Below, in pieces: positions 39,628-50,869 of a DNA stretch of 64,000 nt (its first letter is position 1; each line of letters begins with the position of its first letter). The position numbers were made by a program, and so were the translations under genes. The notes below the pieces were generated by a model. That model searched no databases and was not told the DNA's origin. It worked only from the letters and a program-made list of their open reading frames with translations. The stretch is taken from NCBI GenBank assembly GCA_963924555.1, contig OZ004595.1, positions 5,016,599 through 5,080,598 of the forward strand. Direction: 5' to 3'. The stretch comes from Crambe crambe (lineage: Eukaryota > Porifera > Demospongiae > Poecilosclerida > Crambeidae).

Positions 39628-39709
39628 CTATCGAAGCCAAGAGGAGAAAGCTCTTTATCAAGTCTTCAGAGAAAGAGCTTTAAAAATGTGCCCCTCTCGG
39701 CTTCTATAG
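39628..39709. mobile_element. 82-bp TA-flanked hairpin element
   Basis: Ends CTATCGAAGCCAAGAGG and CCTCTCGGCTTCTATAG pair with two mismatches, and an inner AAAGCTCTTT/AAAGAGCTTT pair extends the hairpin. TA flanks both sides (39626-39627 and 39710-39711). A duplicated copy lies at 49578-49653. Confidence 0.7.
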
Positions 39710-40714
39710 TAAACTGCATGCATCGATAGCTACTTTCATATTCATGTGTGAGTTGACACAGTAAAATCAAATACATCACCATCATAATGCATGGATCATC
39801 ATCACACACATACATATAAATACATATATAGATCACACCATACTGATCTAGTTTGATTTCTGCTAAAAAGGCTAATGATTATTCAGCTATATAAATGTTT
39901 GCATACGTTTCAAAGGAATTTTGCAAACTGACACAAGCTAATGACAAGTGTGCATACAAACTACAAAAACTCATATTTTATATGCATATGCATATAAAAT
40001 ACACCACACCATACTGTATATTCATACAACCTTCCTTGGATTACTGAGCTGGCCAGAAAAAAAAAACCTTCTGAAATATAATTAACCACTTTATCAATGA
40101 AGGATCAAATATGCGTTCTAATGCTAGAATATAGCTAGTTAGCACCCAATAGATGACTACTAACCAATAATAACAGCAGATTATGTAACTCTCATGGAAC
40201 TTCATGTGACTAACCTCATTCCCAATCCAATTTATTCGTGGGTAAGAGAGAGAAAAATAAAGCCTGCTCACCTGGTTGTACCAACATTATAAGGCCTGAG
40301 TATGAAGCTAGTTATGCGTCCAGCAGTAATGTATAGTTCCACACCAGATTACTATGCACTGAAAAATCTGCAAGCACTGCATTGGCCACATACAGTTGAT
40401 CTCATAACATAGATCCTTAAACTTTGAACATCTTGATCCCAAATAATGAAAAATTAATACGTAGCAAGAACAAGCAACATATGTAACAATCTAACTACTC
40501 AGTTCATACACTATCTACTAGCTATAATATTAATTAATGCATATGAAATTAATGATGTCATAATAACACACATGTACACTATCAGGTAGTTATGTAAGAA
40601 TGCAGCCAGCTATGCCACATGTCATCTCGACTAAGTGAAGCTATCAATTCTGATTACATCATGACACTAATAGAAGTAACCAAATCTACTTGCTCTGTAT
40701 ATATAATAGTTGTA

Positions 40715-42505
40715 CTAGTTGATAAGAGGAGAACATTCGTTGATATGATCATCAGTTGAAGGAACTTGATCCTCTAAGGACATCCCTTTTTTCTTTGTGA
40801 ATTTAAGGACCTTCCTTTTCATTTCCTGGCATCCACATTTAGGCATGCCGATCTTTAAAAGTGAATATATTCGATAAACCAATAAGCTGAATCCATACAA
40901 AGGAAGTACGACCACATTGGAAAATAAAATGATATTGAGTACTGTTTTATATTCAGTAATATATTGTACTAAAATAAATTGAGCTTCAAAAAATTGTGAA
41001 CCAGTAGCATATCCACCGACAGCTATGATAAATATCACAATGTCGATGGTGTTTCGTATTTGGTGTTTGTAAGGCTTACAGATAGCCACTAGAAGTAATG
41101 CTATCATAAATATGTAGACCATAAATGTAAAATATAGTGGATTCTTTGTCACTGAGTACACCATCAGGTTAATGAACCTGAGAAGAAGGTAAAAACCAGC
41201 GAAATATCTGCAGTCCCTTGGTGTTTCTTTGTAGCATCCTTGGAATGTGTCCATGAAGACATGAAGAGTCCGATACTGACATTTAGTGCAATTGAGGAAC
41301 TTTTGAAAGCAGTGAGAAGGGTACACACAAAGAAGAATCAGTGGAAGGAAGTTGAAAATCAAGAACATTACTATTGCAAGAATGGCACAAGGAGTGTGTT
41401 CTTTTGTGAAAAGAGTCATGGAGCCATTGATAAACAAATGAGCATTGCTATCTTTATTACCACTCTCATTATAATAACTAGGACTCAACGTCAGTATATC
41501 AAATGAGACATTCATTATCTTCACATAGGACAGGATTAAAAATGTGGCAAAAGCATTCACCAGTGATTCTCTGATATTCCACTTTCTCCTGAATGTAGAG
41601 CAGCATTTGTACACTGGAAACCACAGTCTGGAAAAGACTATGTAACGGTCGTGCAGTCGAACTAGACAATATGTGATTGATATCAACACTAGAGGATATA
41701 CTGCAACTGCATAGTCCAGAGAAATGGTTTGAAGGATAGACATGTCAGGATGCAAGCAAAATGGCTCATATGCACCACGCCAGAAGTCAAGATTCCATAC
41801 AGAATAAAATGACATCCATATCTGTGACCAAACATCTCTATATTTATAATGGTGTGTATTGATTAAAAGTCGAAATGTTCCTGGAGCAGCTATCATTTGG
41901 CTAACAGTAACATACACGACCATAGGACCAGAATTAACTGATACTCTCAGTACAATCATTAGTATGTAAAATGCAGTCAGTGGTAGATATGCTACAGCAA
42001 TATACTTCAACCAGTTATACTTGTAGTCCTTACACTCCACACAAGCTAAGTCATACGAGTACACAGATGGAGCATGTTCTGCTATACACTCACCACACAT
42101 TAGACCAGTCCTGTTGAAGGATCCACACACCTCTTCATTCAGTTTAGACACATTTTTGGTGAATATTTGATGGTATTGTTCAAAATGATTTGTATAAGAG
42201 CACCCATACCAACAATAGCTCACAAATGTTTCATTTAACTTCTCACTATAAGTCATGCAGTAACAAGCCATCACAGACACTTCAAGAGTCTTACTGTTGC
42301 ATTGTATGATTCCATCAAGGTCACTCCCACACTCACAGTCGTTAGACTTCTCATTCAGTATGGTCCATGGAGGACAGTCCATCTTGATCTCATTTCCACA
42401 TCCTATTGTTACACTTCGTACCAGCAGAATTATGATAAGCAGTTCTCCTCCATTCGTGATTTTATAGAGCAATGGAGTCATGTCATTGCTGGATATCAGA
42501 AGCAA
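40715..42505 (-). CDS. Array member A3: Cys-rich multi-pass membrane protein, 596 aa
   Basis: Intronless. The N-terminus is longer than in A2 (MLLISSNDMTPLLYKITNGG before the hydrophobic signal ELLIIILLVRSVTIGC), so the true start may be an internal Met. The ectodomain keeps all family cysteines. Its loop after TM2 (INTHHYKYRDVWSQIWM) and the last helices (FIIAVGGYATGSQFFEAQF, then NVVVLPLYGFSLLVYRI) differ clearly from A2/A4/A5 and are shared with pseudogene A6, so A3 and A6 form a separate lineage. The tail ends DDHINECSPLIN. It shares the YVTVSQM stretch with A4, not A2, hinting at gene conversion. Confidence 0.87.
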   Translation of the reverse strand: MLLISSNDMTPLLYKITNGGELLIIILLVRSVTIGCGNEIKMDCPPWTILNEKSNDCECGSDLDGIIQCNSKTLEVSVMACYCMTYSEKLNETFVSYCWYGCSYTNHFEQYHQIFTKNVSKLNEEVCGSFNRTGLMCGECIAEHAPSVYSYDLACVECKDYKYNWLKYIAVAYLPLTAFYILMIVLRVSVNSGPMVVYVTVSQMIAAPGTFRLLINTHHYKYRDVWSQIWMSFYSVWNLDFWRGAYEPFCLHPDMSILQTISLDYAVAVYPLVLISITYCLVRLHDRYIVFSRLWFPVYKCCSTFRRKWNIRESLVNAFATFLILSYVKIMNVSFDILTLSPSYYNESGNKDSNAHLFINGSMTLFTKEHTPCAILAIVMFLIFNFLPLILLCVYPSHCFQKFLNCTKCQYRTLHVFMDTFQGCYKETPRDCRYFAGFYLLLRFINLMVYSVTKNPLYFTFMVYIFMIALLLVAICKPYKHQIRNTIDIVIFIIAVGGYATGSQFFEAQFILVQYITEYKTVLNIILFSNVVVLPLYGFSLLVYRIYSLLKIGMPKCGCQEMKRKVLKFTKKKGMSLEDQVPSTDDHINECSPLIN

Positions 42506-43738
42506 TTTTCTGCACAGAACTCACTACCACCCACAGCTAGCCTAGAAATGAACGATGAAAGTGTGAAAACAAGATGTCCTTATATGTATGCTATTATTGA
42601 TTACTTTGTTGCATGTTTATGAGATTTCTAAGAAATCCAGTAGTTTACTCAGTGCACCTAATGCTTGATTTTGTGAGTGCACACTGTAAAAACAGGAGTG
42701 CGTACTTTATACCACATGAATGTTCCCTGTAAACAGATAGGTATGTAGTTTATACCTTACTGCTTACAGAGAGCATTCCTTAGATATGCAATACACTTAT
42801 TATAAGCAGTTTTTTTGCAGCTAAAGTAAAGCTAAAGTAAAGCTAAACCAAGCAGAACTTTTACACTGACATGAACAATTAAAGCAGCTTAGTGGGAGGC
42901 AGTAGTTGAAGGCAGCATAATTTTAATGTTTATTCACAGAAACTACTATAGGTAAAGTACAGACTTACCTTTTTATTTAGCATAAATCTTTTTCCTTTCT
43001 AATTATACACTATTTGAAGTTTGAATGTCTCAAATCGACACTAGCTAATGACTGATTAAGTAAGTGTGCATGCATCTACATTCATGTAGCCATGAATGTC
43101 CATGGAGTTAAAGACGACAGAAATGCAAGAATCCCTCTGGGTCCTCACTTCTTCTATACACAGCTAATACACCACACCATAACTATTGCAGTTGTACCAT
43201 AACTATTGCAGTTGTACCATAACTATTGCAGTTGTACCATAACTATTGCAGTTGTACCATAACTATTGCAGTTGTACCATAACTATTGCAGTTGTACCAT
43301 AACTATTGCAGTTGTACCATAACTATTGCAGTTGTACCATAACTATTGTAGTTGTATACACTTTCTTGGACCGCTGGTCTGGAGATGAAACCTCCTGAAA
43401 CACTTTCATCCTTGTATACTAGTAGCATCATTAATTTTTCTGCTGAAGCCTGAGACCCTGATGAAGTGCCAGATAATCAAGTCCTAATTAATTTCCCACT
43501 CACAGTTGGTTTAATCAAGTGACACATGCCTAGTCATAGCTAATAATCACAGTTACTAGTTACATAAACTGTGATCTTAAGCCATGATTGCTTACATAAA
43601 TAGTTCCTATTTATACCATTTTGCTTCCACTACCTATGACGATGGTAGCTACTACATAATAGGTATATACGTGCATCCGTGAGTTAGTCCAGCATCACAT
43701 GAAACATAATTAATAATGACATCATACATGATAGTAAA
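42506..43738. other. Intergenic region A3-A4
   Basis: No gene is supported. It holds the 20-bp minisatellite at 43181-43357. The part 43362-43738 matches the 3' flank of A2 (from about 36780). A CACTGTAAAAACAGGAG end near 42686 resembles the left end of the miniature element at 62453-62541. Confidence 0.5.
43181..43357. repeat. 20-bp minisatellite, about 9 units
   Basis: The unit AACTATTGCAGTTGTACCAT repeats eight times without change and then once partially with G to A drift (ATTGTAGTTGTATAC). The near-perfect identity means recent expansion. There are no unique spacers, so it is not an array of the CRISPR kind. Confidence 0.95.
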
Positions 43739-45511
43739 CTAATCCTCTCCATTTGATATCAGAGGAGAACATTCATTATGATCATCATATGGAGGAAACG
43801 AATCCTCTAAAGATATTTCTCTCTTCTTTATAAATGAAAGCAATTTTCCTTTCGTCTTTGGGCATCCACAATCAGGCATACCAATCTTTAAAAGTGACAC
43901 AATTCGATAAATCAATAAACATAGCCCATACAGAGGAAGTATGGCCATTACTGGAGTAAGAATTATCTGTATCACTCTCTTATATTCTATAGCAGATCTT
44001 GGTGCAATGTATCGTATTTCTACCATTAGTGAACCAGTAACACATATAGCGATTGCTATGAGGAATATAATGATGTCAATAGTATTACGTTTAAGTTGCT
44101 TGTAGGGCTTAAAAATGGCCACCAGAAGTAATGCAATCATGACCACATATGCAGCCAATGAAAGGAATGTGAGATTCTTTGACACTGAGAACGTTATCAA
44201 ATTGATGCATCTGAGAAATAGGTAGAAACCAGCAAAATATCTGCAGTCCCTTGGTGTTTCCTTGTAACATCCTTGGAATGTGTCCATGAATACATGAAGA
44301 GTCCGATACTGACATTTAGTGCAATTGAGGCACTTTTGAAAGCAGCGAGAAGGGTACACACAAAGAAGAACCAGTGGAAGGAAGTTGAAGATAAATAACA
44401 TCACAATAGCAATGATAGCATAAGGAGTGTGTTCTTTACTGAAGGGGATCATAGAGCCATTGATAAATAAGTGAAATCCACTAATTTTATCACCATGTTC
44501 ATTATGATAAGGAGAGCTCAATGTTAGTATATCAAATGAAACATTCATTATCTTCACATAGGACAGAATGAAAAATGTGGCAAAAGCATTCACAAGTGAT
44601 TCTCTGATATTCCACTTTCTCCTGAATGTGGAGCAGCATCTGTACACTGGCAACCACAGTTTGGAAAAGACTATGTAATGGTCGTGCAGTCGAACTAGAC
44701 AATACGTGATTGATATCAACACTAAAGGATACACTGCAATCACATAGTCTAGAGAAATGGCTAGAAGGATAGACATGTCAGGATGCAAGCAAAATGGCTC
44801 ATACGCACCACGCCAGAAGTCAAGATTCCATACAGCATAAAATGACATTGCTAGCTGTGACCAAGCATCAAAATGGTGTGCATTGATCATGAATCGAAGT
44901 ATTCCTGGGGCAGCAACCATTTGGCTAACAGTAACATACACGACCATAGGACCAGAATTAACTGATACTCTCAGTACAATCATTAGTATGTAAAATGCAG
45001 TCAGTGGTAGATATGCTACAGCAATATACTTCAACCAGTTATACTTGTAGTCCTTACACTCCACACAAGCTAAGTCATACGAGTATACAGATGGAGCATG
45101 TTCTGCTATACACTCACCACACATTAAACCAGTCCTGTTGAAGGATCCACACACCTCTTCATTCAGTTCAGATGTATTTTTGGTGAATATTTGATGGTAT
45201 TCATGAAAATGACTTGTATAAGAGCACTTGTATAAACAATAGCTCACAAATGTTCCATTTAATTTCTCACTATAAGTCATGCAGTAACAAGCCTTCACAG
45301 ACACTTCAAGAGTTTTACTGTTGCATTGTACAATCCCATCAAGGTCACTCCCACACTCACAGTCGTTAGATGTCTCATTCAGTATGGTCCATGGAGGACA
45401 GTCCATATCGTTCAACTTACTCTCATTTCCACATTCTATGATTACAAAATTAGTACTCAATGCCAGCAGAATTATGGTAAGCAGTTTTTCAGTCATGATT
45501 TTAAAGAACAC
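43739..45511 (-). CDS. Array member A4: Cys-rich multi-pass membrane protein, 590 aa
   Basis: Intronless, with the same plan as A2 and the same signal peptide. It is three residues shorter because the loop after TM2 reads INAHHFDAWSQL in place of INAHHFKYRDVRSQL (an in-frame loss of 9 nt in all). TM2 carries YVTVSQM as in A3, while the remainder follows A2/A5. The tail is NECSPLISNGED, as in A5. All ectodomain cysteines are kept. It is a young paralogue, probably functional; no premature stop. Confidence 0.87.
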   Translation of the reverse strand: MFFKIMTEKLLTIILLALSTNFVIIECGNESKLNDMDCPPWTILNETSNDCECGSDLDGIVQCNSKTLEVSVKACYCMTYSEKLNGTFVSYCLYKCSYTSHFHEYHQIFTKNTSELNEEVCGSFNRTGLMCGECIAEHAPSVYSYDLACVECKDYKYNWLKYIAVAYLPLTAFYILMIVLRVSVNSGPMVVYVTVSQMVAAPGILRFMINAHHFDAWSQLAMSFYAVWNLDFWRGAYEPFCLHPDMSILLAISLDYVIAVYPLVLISITYCLVRLHDHYIVFSKLWLPVYRCCSTFRRKWNIRESLVNAFATFFILSYVKIMNVSFDILTLSSPYHNEHGDKISGFHLFINGSMIPFSKEHTPYAIIAIVMLFIFNFLPLVLLCVYPSRCFQKCLNCTKCQYRTLHVFMDTFQGCYKETPRDCRYFAGFYLFLRCINLITFSVSKNLTFLSLAAYVVMIALLLVAIFKPYKQLKRNTIDIIIFLIAIAICVTGSLMVEIRYIAPRSAIEYKRVIQIILTPVMAILPLYGLCLLIYRIVSLLKIGMPDCGCPKTKGKLLSFIKKREISLEDSFPPYDDHNECSPLISNGED

Positions 45512-45650
45512 TTGAGTCTAATAAAGTTCTGTATTTCACTCACTATAAATAACTACAGTAGAAGTGAAAGTGTAAATAACCTGAAAACTTATAGCCACAA
45601 TAGCTCAAATAACCTACACTCTATCTAGACATGTACATAGTATGGGCTAT
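45512..45650 (-). promoter_or_regulatory. Conserved 5' flank of A4 (candidate promoter)
   Basis: Near-identical to the A2 and A5 upstream flanks, including the TTATTTATAG TATA-like site on the minus strand. The shared sequence stops at about 45698, where unrelated DNA begins, which marks a duplication breakpoint. Confidence 0.35.
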
Positions 45651-45699
45651 TATTGATTACTTAGTTACATGTTTGCATAACTAACGAGGTTTCAAATAG

Positions 45700-47575
45700 T
45701 CAGGTAGCTTAGCACCGTATGAGTGGACAAAAGTGTCTCATTTTTTGTGGTCACTCTTTAGGTAGTATGGTTTGATTTCAGGGTAGGAGCCACCTTGGGA
45801 ATCCCTTGGAATGATTTTTATTTAATTTTGAAGTCTTCTTATACAAAAATGCGGTACCCGCAAAAAAATTAAATTTTTGCTCCACATAGCACATATATTG
45901 CGAAAATTAAAAACGCGAAAATATTTCAGAATTGTTTTGATGAAAAGAGCACTAATTTGATACATGCCATTTAATCTATAGCCTGCTGGTAGTTTTCTGT
46001 CTCAGACCAATATTTTTTGAGACAGATTCACTGAATCTCTAGAAGTAGGAGTGCAATTATAAATAGGCATGCGAACTGATGAGGGAAGATGTAATTGCAG
46101 TAATTACTGGTAGCTACACTAGTAATTTGTTTACCACTAGAAGTGCATATCATCCTGCATACCTCTGAATGACACTTGTCTTGCAAAAAAAAAATAATGG
46201 TAAGAAATTTTTTTATCAATATACATGCCAAAAACCCCCTCAGATTGCTTCTCAGACACCTTAATCAGAAAAATTTCCTGGGGAGAGGGGGGGCATGCCC
46301 CCAGATGGCATGCTTTGTGCACTATGTGATCACAATAGCCTGACCAAATAAAACCTCAAGATTACACCCCTGAAGATAATGCCTTTTCTACAAATGCTAC
46401 TGAGTTTAGAAGGCTAGACAAGCTTCCAGTTCAACTGAAGTTTGAATCAGATATAGATGTGGATGAGCTTGTCAGTAGTGGCATAAATCCTGTCACTTGA
46501 AGTTTAATTTGAGCAAACTACAAAGGGCAAGAAAGAGGTCACGTGTAAAAGATGAGACTGGGAGTACAAGTAGTGCCAGCAAAAGATCTTACCTTCATCG
46601 CCAACCTCTAGACAAGAGTAAGTGTATTTTTTGTGCCAAACAAGATGGACATCTCCATGAGTTCATGACCCCGGATGCCAATGATCATGTGAAGGAAATG
46701 GCCAAAGTCTTGCAAGACACTGAACTCTTGAATAGAAGGTGGTGCTGACCTCATTGCTATTGAAGCAAAGTACCATTTTCTTGTTTAACTGAATTTAGAA
46801 ATAACTTTGGTCCATATCTCTTCCATATTCCATAAGTATAGCCTCAAAGAGTTATTGTATATCTACTCAAATTTCTTTATTGTGCACCAAAGCATGCAGA
46901 ACAAAAAAGGAATAATAAGGATGATGGCGGCGGGCGCCCACAAATTAACTGAAACATGAGATAACATTACATAAGATGACATAAGGCCTATGTGATTACA
47001 ATGACACAGTGTCGCTACGTAAATAATCAAATAACATAAGCAAACAGTACAGTCAGTTCTCAGATATTACAAGAGTAAAATAAGTTGTCAAAAAATGTGA
47101 TAGCTAAATAGCTAGAATGATAAAAAATGTGAAAGCTTGAAAACCATGTGACCAGAGAAGTGATAGAAGAGGAAGTGAAACCAAGTGGAGATCAGATAAT
47201 TGTCAAGGTAAATTGGTAGGGATATTGTCAATGTGATGAATGATACCTCTTTTAGGTATCCTGTGGTCATGGGAACAATTTGCATGAAATTGAATCATCC
47301 AATGAGTCAAAATTCTCAGCTAGTATTAGTGATGATCCTTTACCAGTAGCTACATCATCTAATTTTATATGTCGCTGTGCTTCCACCGCCTATGACGATG
47401 GTAACTACTACATACGTAATAGGTACATACATGCATCCATGAGTTAGTCCAGCATCACATGAAACATAATTAATAATGACATCATACATGATATGTATGT
47501 GTGTATGCATGACCACTAACTACACACTAGCAACTTCTGTGAATCAAATAATGAATGATTAGTACTATTATTAAA
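45700..47575. other. Intergenic region A4-A5
   Basis: Apart from the decayed frame at 46373-46850 I see no gene. The A4-side part (45700-46370) is not shared with the other array spacers, so it is probably inserted DNA. From about 46835 onward the sequence matches the A2 3' flank (CATAAGTATAGCCTCAAAGAG, also near 37190). Confidence 0.5.
46373..46850 (+). pseudogene. Decayed transposon-associated reading frame
   Basis: Three-frame reading gives fragments that join into one degraded protein: NAFSTNATEFRRLDKLPVQL, then SKCIFCAKQDGHLHEFMTPD, DANDHVKEMAKVLQDTELLN, then after a shift GGADLIAIEAKYHF and LTEFRNNFGPYL. The C-x2-C followed by HLHEF and AKYH resembles a zinc-binding segment often found in repetitive, transposon-linked proteins of cnidarians and sponges (from memory, not checked). 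A 83-codon piece at 46497-46748 is open; the rest has stops and shifts. It sits alone between A4 and A5 and is likely a relic. Confidence 0.5.
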
Positions 47576-49354
47576 CTAATCCTCTCCATTTGATATCAGA
47601 GGAGAACATTCATTATGATCATCATATGGAGGAAACGAATCCTCTAAAGATATTTCTCTCTTCTTTATAAATGAAAGCAATTTTCCTTTCGTCTTTGGGC
47701 ATCCACAATCAGGCATACCAATCTTTAAAAGTGACACAATTCGATAAATCAATAAACATAGCCCATACAGAGGAAGTATGGCCATTACTGGAGTAAGAAT
47801 TATCTGTATCACTCTCTTATATTCTATAGCAGATCTTGGTGCAATGTATCGTATTTCTACCATTAGTGAACCAGTAACACATATAGCGATTGCTATGAGG
47901 AATATAATGATGTCAATAGTATTACGTTTAAGTTGCTTGTAGGGCTTAAAAATGGCCACCAGAAGTAATGCAATCATGACCACATATGCAGCCAATGAAA
48001 GGAATGTGAGATTCTTTGACACTGAGAACATTATCAAATTGATGCATCTGAGAAATAGGTAAAAACCAGCAAAATATCTGCAGTCCCTTGGTGTTTCCTT
48101 GTAACATCCTTGGAATGTGTCCATGAATACATGAAGAGTCCGATACTGACATTTAGTGCAATTGAGGCACTTTTGAAAGCAGCGAGAAGGGTACACACAA
48201 AGAAGAACCAGTGGAAGGAAGTTGAAGATAAATAACATCACAATAGCAATGATAGCATAAGGAGTGTGTTCTTTACTGAAGGGGATCATAGAGCCATTGA
48301 TAAATAAGTGAAATCCACTAATTTTATCACCATGTTCATTATAATAAGGAGAGCTCAATGTTAGTATATCAAATGAAACATTCATTATCTTCACATAGGA
48401 CAGAATGAAAAATGTGGCAAAAGCATTCACAAGTGATTCTCTGATATTCCACTTTCTCCTGAATGTGGAGCAGCATCTGTACACTGGCAACCACAGTTTG
48501 GAAAAGACTATGTAATGGTCGTGCAGTCGAACTAGACAATACGTGATTGATATCAACACTAAAGGATACACTGCAATCACATAGTCTAGAGAAATGGTTA
48601 GAAGGATAGACATGTCAGGATGCAAGCAAAATGGCTCATACGCACCACGCCAGAAGTCAAGATTCCATACAGCATAAAATGACATTGCTAACTGTGACCA
48701 AACATCTCTATACTTAAAATGGTGTGCATTGATCATGAATCGAAGTATTCCTGGGGCAGCAACCATTTGGCTAACAGCAACATACACAACCATAGGACCA
48801 GAATTAACTGATACTCTCAGTACAATCATTAGTATGTAAAATGCAGTCAGTGGTAGATATGCTACAGCAATATACTTCAACCAGTTATACTTGTAGTCCT
48901 TACACTCCACACAAGCTAAGTCATATGAGTATACAGATGGAGCATGTTCTGCTATACACTCACCACACATTAAACCAGTCCTGTTGAAGGATCCACACAC
49001 CTCTTCATTCAGTTCAGATGTATTTTTGGTGAATATTTGATGGTATTCATGAAAATGACTTGTATAAGAGCACTTGTACAAACAATAGCTCACAAACGTT
49101 CCATTTAACTTCTCACTATAAGTCATGCAGTAACAAGCCTTCACAGACACTTCAAGAGTTTTACTGTTGCATTGTACAATCCCATCAAGGTCACTCCCAC
49201 ACTCACAGTTGTTAGACGTCTCATTCAGTATGGTCCATGGAGGACACACATCCTTCAACTTGCTCTCATTTCCACATTTTATAAGTACAAAATTAGCACT
49301 CAGTGCCAGCAGAATTATGATAAGCAGTTTTTCAGTCATGATTTTACAGAACAC
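47576..49354 (-). CDS. Array member A5: Cys-rich multi-pass membrane protein, 592 aa
   Basis: Intronless, closest to A2 and A4. The signal peptide is slightly different (MTEKLLIIILLALSANFVLI), and the first ectodomain stretch reads ESKLKDVCPPWTILNETSNN, one residue shorter than A2. TM2 has YVAVSQM, the following loop INAHHFKYRDVWSQL, and the tail NECSPLISNGED. All family cysteines and the FRRKWNIRESL loop are present. Both flanks match A2 for more than 1 kb. Probably functional. Confidence 0.87.
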   Translation of the reverse strand: MFCKIMTEKLLIIILLALSANFVLIKCGNESKLKDVCPPWTILNETSNNCECGSDLDGIVQCNSKTLEVSVKACYCMTYSEKLNGTFVSYCLYKCSYTSHFHEYHQIFTKNTSELNEEVCGSFNRTGLMCGECIAEHAPSVYSYDLACVECKDYKYNWLKYIAVAYLPLTAFYILMIVLRVSVNSGPMVVYVAVSQMVAAPGILRFMINAHHFKYRDVWSQLAMSFYAVWNLDFWRGAYEPFCLHPDMSILLTISLDYVIAVYPLVLISITYCLVRLHDHYIVFSKLWLPVYRCCSTFRRKWNIRESLVNAFATFFILSYVKIMNVSFDILTLSSPYYNEHGDKISGFHLFINGSMIPFSKEHTPYAIIAIVMLFIFNFLPLVLLCVYPSRCFQKCLNCTKCQYRTLHVFMDTFQGCYKETPRDCRYFAGFYLFLRCINLIMFSVSKNLTFLSLAAYVVMIALLLVAIFKPYKQLKRNTIDIIIFLIAIAICVTGSLMVEIRYIAPRSAIEYKRVIQIILTPVMAILPLYGLCLLIYRIVSLLKIGMPDCGCPKTKGKLLSFIKKREISLEDSFPPYDDHNECSPLISNGED

Positions 49355-49495
49355 TTGAGTCTAATAAAGTTCTGTATTTCACTCACTATAAATAGCTACA
49401 GTAGAAATGAAAGTGTAAATAACCTGAAAACTTATAGCCACAATAACCCAAATGACCTACACTCTATCTAGACATGTACATAGTATGAGCTATTA
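49355..49495 (-). promoter_or_regulatory. Conserved 5' flank of A5 (candidate promoter)
   Basis: Matches the flanks of A2 and A4. The TATA-like site is altered here: + strand CTATAAATAGC rather than CTATAAATAAC. No expression evidence is available. Confidence 0.3.
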
Positions 49496-49577
49496 TTGAT
49501 TACTTAGTTACATGTTTGCATAACTAATGAGGTTTCAAAGGAATCCTGTGGTTTACTCATGCATCAGCATAAGTATA

Positions 49578-49653
49578 CTATCGAAGCCAAGAGGAGAAAG
49601 CTCTTGTCTTTTGAGAAAGAGCTTTAAAAATGTGCCCCTCTCGGCTTCTATAG
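49578..49653. mobile_element. Second copy of the TA-flanked hairpin element
   Basis: Same ends as the element at 39628-39709 with a 6-bp shorter middle, at the same relative place upstream of A5. It was copied with the segmental duplication and did not transpose separately. Confidence 0.7.
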
Positions 49654-50869
49654 TAAACTGCATGCATCGATATTGTATGAGTTATCAAATACATCACCAT
49701 CTGCATGGATCATAATCACTCACATACATATAAATATATAGATCACACCACACTGATCTAGCACTAAAATGGCTAATGATTATTTAGCTATATAAATGTT
49801 TGCATAAGTTTCAAAGGAATTTTGCGAACTGACACAAGCTAATGACAATTAAGTGTTCATACATAGCTACACAAACTCGTATTTTGTATGCAAATGCATA
49901 TATTATAAAATGCATCACACCATACTGTATATTCATACAACCTTCCTTGGATTACTGGCCAAAAAAAAAACCTTCTGAAATACAATTAACCTGAATATCA
50001 ATGAAGGATCAAATGTGTGCTCTAACACTAGAATATAGTTAGCACCAAATAGATGACTATATACTAATAGCATGTAGCTACTGATAGTACCATGCATCAT
50101 GAAAATGCAGATTATGTAACTCTCATGGAAAATTGTGTGACTATAGCCTCATTCCAAGCCAATTTATTCGTGGGTAAGAGAGGGAAAAATAGAGCCTGCT
50201 CCCCTGCTTGTACCATTGTGAAAGTAAGGCATGGGTATGAGGTAGCTTTCTGCATAATATGCCACAAAAATGAATCTATATGCATTACCCTTATCTTTGT
50301 TTTCTTAATCTCAAGGTTATTGGGGAAATGATGTAGCTACATAAGCAAGGTACCAAATAAATAAGATACCTCTTTGAATAAGGAGGAAATATACGTACAT
50401 ATCAAAGAAGTTGTGGATTGTGTAGTGTTTATAAAGTAACTATACTTATAGTTATATACACACATAGCTGTGTGACCATGCAGCAGTGTATAAGTTACTA
50501 TGCACTGTTTAAAGAAGAACTGCTAGCACCACATTTGGCCACATACATTTGATCTCATAACATAGCTAGATCCTTAAACCTTAAACATCTTGATTCCAAA
50601 TTATGCACAAATTAAAAATTAATACATAGCAAGAACGAGCAACATATGTAACTACCTAACTACTCAGTTCATACACTATCTACTAGCTATAATATTGATT
50701 AAGGCATATGCAGTATAAAATTAATGATGTCATAATAACACTATCAGGTAGCTATGTAAGAATGCAGCCAGCTATGCCACATATCGTCTCGACTAAGTGA
50801 AGCTATCAATTCTGGTCACATCATGACACCAAATCTATACTTGCTCTGTATATATAAAGCTCTACTGAA

